A stretch of 29,325 nt of DNA, taken from positions 171,814-201,138 of the forward strand of contig BJOX01000158.1 of the NCBI GenBank assembly GCA_009731375.1, read 5' to 3'. The DNA is from Paulinella micropora (lineage: Eukaryota; Cercozoa; Imbricatea; Euglyphida). The translations under genes and the position numbers were made by a program. Under the pieces are notes generated by a model. The model was not told where the DNA came from, did not search any database, and was given only the letters and a program-made list of their open reading frames with translations. Positions within the stretch are counted from its first letter, which is position 1. Every line of letters begins with the position of its first letter. Positions 1-29,325 of this stretch are shown here, piece by piece.

Positions 1-44
<44 letters not shown>

Positions 45-65
45 GGATGGATGGATGGATGGATG

Positions 66-105
<40 letters not shown>

Positions 106-193
106 TATAGATAGATGGATGGATGGATGGATGCATGGATGCATGGATGGATGGATAGATAGATAGATAGATAGATAGATGGATAGATAGATG

Positions 194-232
<39 letters not shown>

Positions 233-253
233 GGATAGATAGATAGATAGATG

Positions 254-292
<39 letters not shown>

Positions 293-349
293 GGATGGAT
301 AGATGGATAGATATATAGATGGATATATGGATGGATGGATGGATGGATG

Positions 350-393
<44 letters not shown>

Positions 394-440
394 TATGGAT
401 GGATAGATAGATAGATAGATAGATAGATGGATAGATGGAT
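1..440. repeat. (GATA)n/(GATG)n array
   Basis: Continuous tetranucleotide array with interspersed GATG and a few GCATG variants. No gene is seen. Confidence 0.95.
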
Positions 441-448
441 AGCTTGAT

Positions 449-512
449 AGATAGATGAGATATCGACTAATGTCAGAAAAAAGGAGCTTCTGATTTCGTC
501 AACCAAGGAAGT
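449..512 (-). repeat. Possible intron module X fragment
   Basis: Only the cgatatctcatctatctatc end is shared with the two full copies; the rest (cttccttggttgacgaaatcag) differs. Confidence 0.4.
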
Positions 513-526
513 AGATAGATAGATAT

Positions 527-570
<44 letters not shown>

Positions 571-587
571 GCCTTGTTCTCCGCCAT

Positions 588-1229
588 CAATCAATCCATC
601 AATCAATCCATCAATCAATCCATCAATCAATCCATCAATCAATCCATCAATCAATCCATCAATCAATCCATCAATCAATCCATCAATCGATCCATCAATC
701 GATCCATCAATCAATCAATCAATCAATCCTCCAATCAATCCTCCAATCAATCCATCAAATCCATCAATCCATCCATCAAGTCATCCATCCATCCATCCAT
801 CAATCCATCCATCAACCCATCCATCAGTCCATCCATCAATCCATCCATCAATCCATCCATCAATCCATCCATCAATCCATCCATCAATCCATCCATCCAT
901 CAATCCATCCACCATCAATCCATCAATCCATTCATCAATCCATCCATCAATCCATCCATCAATCCATCCATCAATGCATCCATCAATCCATCCATCAATC
1001 CATCCATCAATCCATCCATCAATCCATCAATCAATCCATCAATCAATCCATCAAATCAATCCATCCATCAACTCATCAATCCATCAATCCATCAATCCAT
1101 CCATCAATCCATCCATCCATCAATCCATCCATCCATGCATCCATCCATCCATCCATCCATCCATCCATCCATCCATCAATCCAATCCACCCATCCACCAT
1201 CCATCCATCAATCAATCAATCAACCAATC

Positions 1230-1299
<70 letters not shown>

Positions 1300-1384
1300 C
1301 CAATCAATCCATCCATCCATCCATCAATCCTTCCATCCATCAATCCATCCATCAATCCATCAATCCATCAATCAAGCAATCAAG

Positions 1385-1436
<52 letters not shown>

Positions 1437-1469
1437 CAATCAATGAATCAATGAATCAATGAATCAATG

Positions 1470-1516
<47 letters not shown>

Positions 1517-1755
1517 TAATCAATCCATCATCAATCCATCAATTCATCAACCAATCCATCAATCAATCAATCAATCAATCAATCCATCAATCAATGCATC
1601 AACCAATCCATCGATCAATCAATCAATCAATCAATCAACCAATCAACCAATCAATCATCGATCCCTCCCTCCTTCCTTCCTTTCTTTCTTCCATTCATCC
1701 ATCCATCCATCCATCCATCCATCCATGCATCCATGCATCCATGCATGCATCAACC
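588..1755. repeat. (AATC)n/(ATCC)n array
   Basis: About 1.1 kb of CAAT/CCAT tetranucleotide, ending in a CCTT and CATG segment. Ser/Ile/Asn/Gln-rich frames through it are artefacts. Confidence 0.95.
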
Positions 1756-1776
1756 CATGCAAAATCTTGGCGTCAC

Positions 1777-1815
1777 CTGGACTGTGGTAGCTTGTGTGTA
1801 TGCTTGCCTCGCAGC

Positions 1816-1816
<1 letters not shown>
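1777..1816 (-). pseudogene. Echo of the exon 31 3' end
   Basis: The minus strand reads GCTGCGAGGCAAGC...CACAGTCCAG|GTGAC. This matches the last 40 bases of exon 31 and carries a better donor than exon 31 itself. Confidence 0.75.
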
Positions 1817-1817
<1 letters not shown>

Positions 1818-1909
<92 letters not shown>

Positions 1910-1950
1910 GTCTATCTACCTATCTATCTACCTATCTGTCTATCTATCTC
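1818..1950. repeat. (TATC)n array after the exon 31 donor
   Basis: On the minus strand this begins as GTGAGAGATAGATAG and continues as GATA. Confidence 0.95.
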
Positions 1951-1954
1951 TCAC

Positions 1955-24682
<22,728 letters not shown>

Positions 24683-24683
24683 C

Positions 24684-24684
<1 letters not shown>

Positions 24685-24745
<61 letters not shown>

Positions 24746-24770
24746 GACAGATAGATAAAAAGATAGATAA

Positions 24771-24802
<32 letters not shown>

Positions 24803-24947
24803 GTAGGTAGGTAGGTAGATGGCTTTTCTCTTTCACTTGTAGTTGAAATATGTACATCACCGATGAAAAAATTATGTGACATATAACTGAGAAAGTAAAG
24901 CAAAGAGTGTGTGAGATGAACGAGTGTCTTATCATACAGCAAGAAGT

Positions 24948-24994
<47 letters not shown>

Positions 24995-25089
24995 ACGAAA
25001 GAGAGAGAGAAAGAAAGAAAGAAAGAAAGAAAGGAAAGGAAAGGAAAGAAAAGAAAGTAAGAAAGAAAGAAAGAAAGAGAGAAAGAGAG

Positions 25090-25120
<31 letters not shown>

Positions 25121-25147
25121 AGGAAGGAAGGAAGGAGAGAGAGAGAG

Positions 25148-25187
<40 letters not shown>

Positions 25188-25228
25188 CAGAGAAAGAGAG
25201 AGAGAGAGAGAGACAGGGAGAGAGAGAG

Positions 25229-25271
<43 letters not shown>

Positions 25272-25294
25272 GAGAAAGAAAGAAAGAGAGAGAG

Positions 25295-25353
<59 letters not shown>

Positions 25354-25425
25354 TAGATAGATAGATATATAGATAGATAGATAGAGAGAGAGAGAGAGAA
25401 GGAGAGAGAGAAGGAGAGAGAGAAG

Positions 25426-25459
<34 letters not shown>

Positions 25460-25462
25460 GAG

Positions 25463-25497
<35 letters not shown>

Positions 25498-25623
25498 AAA
25501 GAAAGGAAAGAAAGAAAGGAAAGAAAGAAAGAAAGAAAGAAAGGAAAGGAAGGAAGGAAGGAAGAAAGAAAAGAAAGAAAGAAAGAAAGAAAGAAAGAAG
25601 AAAGAAAGAAGAGAGAGAGAGAG

Positions 25624-25667
<44 letters not shown>
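24685..25667. repeat. (GATA)n and (GAAA)n/(GA)n arrays
   Basis: GATA/GGTA 24685-24820 leads into the exon 1 acceptor. After 130 bases of unassigned sequence, GAAA/GA repeat occupies 24950-25667. Confidence 0.93.
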
Positions 25668-25669
<2 letters not shown>

Positions 25670-26090
25670 GGCTTCTGTGACAAAGAGGTAATGACTAAAT
25701 ACATTCAAGTCGTAAAAATCAATCAAGCAACTTTGAATTCCTTGTTCTCCATCAGTATTTGAGATAAGAAAGATTCTGAGAGAGAGAGAGAGAGAGAGAG
25801 CTCTGTGACAAAGAGGTTATCACTGACGGCGTTCAAGTCGCAATATCAATCAACCAAGTCGTAATATCAATCAACAAACTTTGAATTCATTTGTTCTCCA
25901 TGTGTGTTTGAGATAGGAAAGATCCTGAGCATTTGGTTCTGAAGCTGAATGATGATGTCCTGAGCTTGCAAAGAATGGGTATTAGCATTAACATATCGCC
26001 TGCATTGATGAGAGAAGGATGAGAGCAAAAAGGGATAGGTGGCTCTTGAATGTCCTCAGTAATTTATTATTAGTAGTAGTGGTGTTATTA
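25668..26090. other. Unassigned sequence with a direct duplication
   Basis: gacaaagaggt(a/t)at...caactttgaattc...gttctccat...agagataagaaagat is present twice, at about 25678-25782 and 25807-25934, the second longer. Short open frames exist but no convincing exon or motif was found. Confidence 0.6.
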
Positions 26091-26093
26091 TTG

Positions 26094-26156
<63 letters not shown>

Positions 26157-26302
26157 GGGAGTACATAGGCCATCGGTCCTTCCCATGGGCTGATTGGTAT
26201 AAAGCTCCTAGAGTAATGTTCTATGCCGTCACTTCCTTTATTCCACCGATTGGTGTGGAGACTTTCCTTATGGAATGGAGGACTGGATGCACATGGCCTT
26301 TT
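26157..26302 (+). repeat. Dispersed repeat A, copy 1
   Basis: Starts gggagtacataggccatcgg directly after (TTA)n and runs to an N gap. Near-identical copies start at 27970 and 28946, each after (ATT)n. No protein motif is recognised. Confidence 0.85.
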
Positions 26303-26924
26303 NNNNNNNNNNNNNNNNNNNNNNNNNNNNNNNNNNNNNNNNNNNNNNNNNNNNNNNNNNNNNNNNNNNNNNNNNNNNNNNNNNNNNNNNNNNNNNNNNN
26401 NNNNNNNNNNNNNNNNNNNNNNNNNNNNNNNNNNNNNNNNNNNNNNNNNNNNNNNNNNNNNNNNNNNNNNNNNNNNNNNNNNNNNNNNNNNNNNNNNNNN
26501 NNNNNNNNNNNNNNNNNNNNNNNNNNNNNNNNNNNNNNNNNNNNNNNNNNNNNNNNNNNNNNNNNNNNNNNNNNNNNNNNNNNNNNNNNNNNNNNNNNNN
26601 NNNNNNNNNNNNNNNNNNNNNNNNNNNNNNNNNNNNNNNNNNNNNNNNNNNNNNNNNNNNNNNNNNNNNNNNNNNNNNNNNNNNNNNNNNNNNNNNNNNN
26701 NNNNNNNNNNNNNNNNNNNNNNNNNNNNNNNNNNNNNNNNNNNNNNNNNNNNNNNNNNNNNNNNNNNNNNNNNNNNNNNNNNNNNNNNNNNNNNNNNNNN
26801 NNNNNNNNNNNNNNNNNNNNNNNNNNNNNNNNNNNNNNNNNNNNNNNNNNNNNNNNNNNNNNNNNNNNNNNNNNNNNNNNNNNNNNNNNNNNNNNNNNNN
26901 NNNNNNNNNNNNNNNNNNNNNNNN
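26303..26924. other. N gap, 622 bases
   Basis: Largest gap. Further gaps lie at 27208-27337, 27408-27731, 27828-27959, 28067-28147, 28901-28910 and 29066-29075. Confidence 0.98.
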
Positions 26925-26971
26925 GTATTATTATAATTATTATTATTATTATTACTATTATTATTGATTAC

Positions 26972-27046
<75 letters not shown>

Positions 27047-27047
27047 G

Positions 27048-27122
27048 GACACCGTGATAGGCCAGTGGTCAAGTTCTACCCTCTGGGCCCTGTCGCCAGT
27101 TCGATTCCCGTCGGTGCCACCA
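27048..27122 (+). repeat. tRNA-like SINE head, copy 1, with encoded CCA
   Basis: It follows (ATT)n directly. GACACCG pairs with CGGTGCC (one A-C mismatch) as an acceptor stem of tRNA spacing. TAGGCCAGTGG resembles an A box and AGTTCGATTCC a B box. The T stem pairs poorly and the anticodon arm is not credible. Position 73 is A, followed by CCA. It is most likely a tRNA-derived retroelement head, not a working tRNA. Confidence 0.7.
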
Positions 27123-27207
27123 GTATTTTCATTGAACATACCGTTCTATTTCTGGACCAGTATTTTCATTGAACATACCGGCCCGTCTGGAAGTGTTGGA
27201 ACTGCCC
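27119..27207 (+). repeat. SINE body segment with internal 24-base duplication
   Basis: ccagtattttcattgaac with ataccg appears twice (27120-27142 and 27158-27180). The following cgtctggaagtgttggaactgcc matches 27732-27780, so the body is a shared repeat. Confidence 0.6.
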
Positions 27208-27346
27208 NNNNNNNNNNNNNNNNNNNNNNNNNNNNNNNNNNNNNNNNNNNNNNNNNNNNNNNNNNNNNNNNNNNNNNNNNNNNNNNNNNNNNNNNNNNNN
27301 NNNNNNNNNNNNNNNNNNNNNNNNNNNNNNNNNNNNNATTATTATG

Positions 27347-27407
27347 GACACCGTGATAGCCCAGTGGTCAAGTTCTACCATCTGGGCCCTGTCGCCAGTT
27401 CGATTCC
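27347..27407 (+). repeat. tRNA-like SINE head, copy 2 (cut by gap)
   Basis: Identical to copy 1 apart from two substitutions, and likewise preceded by ATTATTATG. The 3' acceptor strand is lost in an N gap. Confidence 0.7.
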
Positions 27408-27731
27408 NNNNNNNNNNNNNNNNNNNNNNNNNNNNNNNNNNNNNNNNNNNNNNNNNNNNNNNNNNNNNNNNNNNNNNNNNNNNNNNNNNNNNNNNNNNNN
27501 NNNNNNNNNNNNNNNNNNNNNNNNNNNNNNNNNNNNNNNNNNNNNNNNNNNNNNNNNNNNNNNNNNNNNNNNNNNNNNNNNNNNNNNNNNNNNNNNNNNN
27601 NNNNNNNNNNNNNNNNNNNNNNNNNNNNNNNNNNNNNNNNNNNNNNNNNNNNNNNNNNNNNNNNNNNNNNNNNNNNNNNNNNNNNNNNNNNNNNNNNNNN
27701 NNNNNNNNNNNNNNNNNNNNNNNNNNNNNNN

Positions 27732-27827
27732 GATATTTTCTTTGAAAGTATTGGTCTGTCTGGAAGGCTTGGAGCTGCCTTGCGGGGGTGTCAGTAGAGC
27801 CTATCGTCAATTCTTCGTACTCCCCTC
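27732..27827 (+). repeat. Diverged copy of the SINE body
   Basis: gatattttctttgaaagtat then ctgtctggaaggcttggagctgcc aligns to 27122-27207. Its ends are N gaps. Confidence 0.6.
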
Positions 27828-27969
27828 NNNNNNNNNNNNNNNNNNNNNNNNNNNNNNNNNNNNNNNNNNNNNNNNNNNNNNNNNNNNNNNNNNNNNNNNN
27901 NNNNNNNNNNNNNNNNNNNNNNNNNNNNNNNNNNNNNNNNNNNNNNNNNNNNNNNNNNNATTATTATTA

Positions 27970-28066
27970 GGGAGTACATAGGCCATCGGTCCTTTCCATG
28001 GGCTGATTGGTATAAAGCTCCTAGAGTAATGTTCTATGCCGTCACTTCCTTTATTCCACCGATTGG
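27970..28066 (+). repeat. Dispersed repeat A, copy 2
   Basis: Same sequence as copy 1 with single-base differences, cut by an N gap on its right. Confidence 0.85.
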
Positions 28067-28147
28067 NNNNNNNNNNNNNNNNNNNNNNNNNNNNNNNNNN
28101 NNNNNNNNNNNNNNNNNNNNNNNNNNNNNNNNNNNNNNNNNNNNNNN

Positions 28148-28649
28148 TAGTAAATCTGCCTTGGAGTGTTGACTGTGACATATTTGAGGGAAATCCCGAT
28201 GAAAAAACCTAGTCACACTTGCTAAACAGAGTTCCAGCCCAATGGCCTCAAGGCGTTAAACTGTGACGCCAACTCATAACCCTTTGGTGGTAGATGCTGG
28301 GGAGGAGGGTCGTTGCGCGCGTAAAAGATCTTAAACTCCGCATATGCTGGTTGATAGCCCAGGACCCAGCAGACACCAGATTGTTATGGGTGGGGTTTCG
28401 AGGCAGCTCTAGCAACCGCGCTTGGTGTATGCACTTGCACATTCGGTGACGTCTTGCAAGAGGTTGCTGGGACTGCGGAATAACCTCGGCTTAGTGCAGT
28501 CTTGCCCTCAGGAGCTCCATCGGTGGCCCCGATCATCAGGCGAGAGACTGACACGGGGGGGTGGAGGACCTCGAACAAGGGTATTGGAGGCTTATGTCCG
28601 TTGAGGATATGCCATTAGCTGCATCAGTACGCCTCAGATTAGTAAATAT

Positions 28650-28651
<2 letters not shown>
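28148..28651. other. Unassigned unique sequence
   Basis: About 500 bases with no recognised gene, between N gap and (ATT)n. Only short frames (up to about 64 codons) are open. Confidence 0.5.
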
Positions 28652-28693
<42 letters not shown>

Positions 28694-28778
28694 CATTATT
28701 ATTCATTATTATTATGGAGGGGTGCACAGTATGGCACCCCACGGGAAGAGGAGGTGGTTGGGCCTCTTCCCACTGGTT

Positions 28779-28900
28779 TCGAGGCTATGTCGTTGTGTTG
28801 GCTCCGAGGCTATGTTGTTGTGTTGGTTCCGAGGCTATGTTGTTGTGTTGGTTCCGAGGCTCTGTTGTTGTGTGGGTTCCGAGGCTATGTCGATGTGGGT
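28779..28900 (+). repeat. Minisatellite of about 27 bases
   Basis: About four and a half units of ttccgaggctatgttgttgtg with ttgg joints, ending at a 10-base gap. All frames through it are open, so the open frames here are repeat artefacts. Confidence 0.85.
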
Positions 28901-28945
28901 NNNNNNNNNNATTATTATTATTGTTATTATTATTACTATTATTTA

Positions 28946-29065
28946 GGGAGTACATAGGCCATCGGTCCTTTCCATGGGCTAATTGGTATAAAGCTCCTAG
29001 AGTAATGTTCTATGCCGTCACTTCCTTTATTCCACCGATTGGTGTGGAGACTTTCCTTATGGAAT
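28946..29065 (+). repeat. Dispersed repeat A, copy 3
   Basis: Same sequence as copy 1. A 10-base gap follows, then attgacagagaagcac and (ATT)n leading to SINE head copy 3. Confidence 0.85.
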
Positions 29066-29091
29066 NNNNNNNNNNATTGACAGAGAAGCAC

Positions 29092-29160
<69 letters not shown>

Positions 29161-29203
29161 GATTATTATGATTATTATGATGATGATGATGATGATGATG
29201 ATG

Positions 29204-29253
<50 letters not shown>

Positions 29254-29254
29254 G

Positions 29255-29325
29255 GACACCGTGATAGCCCGGTGGTCAAGTTCTACCATCTGGGCCCTGT
29301 CGCCAGTTCGATTCCCGTCGGTGCC
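29255..29325 (+). repeat. tRNA-like SINE head, copy 3 (window end)
   Basis: A third copy after a long (ATT)n/(ATG)n tract. It ends exactly at the CGGTGCC acceptor strand. Confidence 0.7.

Larger units (their letters stand above)
26091..29254. repeat. (ATT)n arrays of the right-hand block
   Basis: ATT tracts at 26091-26156, 26925-27046, 28652-28712, 28911-28945 and 29092-29254 (with ATG units near 29160-29205). Repeat A or a SINE head follows four of the five directly; the tract at 28652 is followed by other sequence. Confidence 0.9.

Noticed and set aside
574-1446. 290-codon open frame rich in Ser/Ile/Asn/Gln
   Set aside because: It is a translation of the (AATC/ATCC) array; all three frames are open and no non-repeat sequence is included.
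24947-25667. Lys/Glu/Arg-rich plus-strand open frames
   Set aside because: They are translations of (GAAA)n/(GA)n in every frame.
27048-27122. Functional tRNA gene
   Set aside because: The T and anticodon arms pair badly, U33 is missing, and three identical-family copies lie in repeats.
26216-27172. Frames running through N gaps
   Set aside because: Most of their length is undetermined sequence and the rest is (ATT)n or repeat A.

Overview
Eukaryotic nuclear DNA. Most of the 29,325 bases are microsatellite: (GATA)n, (CATA)n, (GACA)n, (AAGT)n, (GA)n, (AATC/ATCC)n and (ATT)n, broken by N gaps. Every long open frame is a translated simple repeat. The non-repetitive islands between the arrays are different. 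Read on the minus strand, they are short exons bounded by GT...AG, and the arrays are the introns. I could place 31 exons between 24682 (5' side) and 1955 (3' side), about 2.25 kb of coding sequence in a 22.7 kb span. Reading phase carries over at 29 of the 30 junctions as drawn; a few boundaries were chosen with phase in mind.

The product is a phospholipase-D-superfamily protein of the bacterial cardiolipin synthase type. Exons 1-3 (24682-23957) encode the end of the first HKD half (VGFTGGMN, then FRDSMVRLEGPAV). Exons 4-17 (23449-14089) encode a long basic and proline-rich insertion that I do not recognise. Exons 18-26 (13301-7053) encode the second half, with HAKL at the end of exon 23 and AVIDNVYASVGSANLD in exon 24. 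Exons 27-31 (5672-1955) add a basic C-terminal tail. The 5' exons, including the first HxK, are not visible and may lie in the N gaps on the right. The stop codon was not found.

Three features of the locus stand out. First, the intron microsatellites supply the splice signals: donors read GTATGTATG, GTACATAC, GTCTGTCTG, GTGTGTG or GTGAGTGAG, and acceptors are (TATC)n or (CTTA)n ending in TAG or CAG. Second, many exon edges are echoed: truncated copies of an exon's 3' end lie downstream of it, and copies of its 5' end lie upstream, each still joined to its splice site and microsatellite. Exon 25 has seven upstream echoes and exon 23 five downstream. Third, some introns share longer modules, and one exon (19634-19678) sits between inverted copies of a roughly 400-base element.

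Other contents are a Tc1/mariner transposase relic between long inverted repeats (2985-4267, inside the last intron), a hexanucleotide array that changes unit in steps (21796-22135), several minisatellites and palindromes, and a gap-rich right end (26060-29325) with three copies of a tRNA-like SINE head and three copies of a second repeat, all after (ATT)n.

The organism is probably a protist. PLD-type cardiolipin synthase is known from bacteria and several protist groups, while animals, fungi and plants use an unrelated enzyme. A G follows the acceptor AG in 22 of 31 exons, a bias reported for dinoflagellates. A dinoflagellate is my best guess, as inference only.
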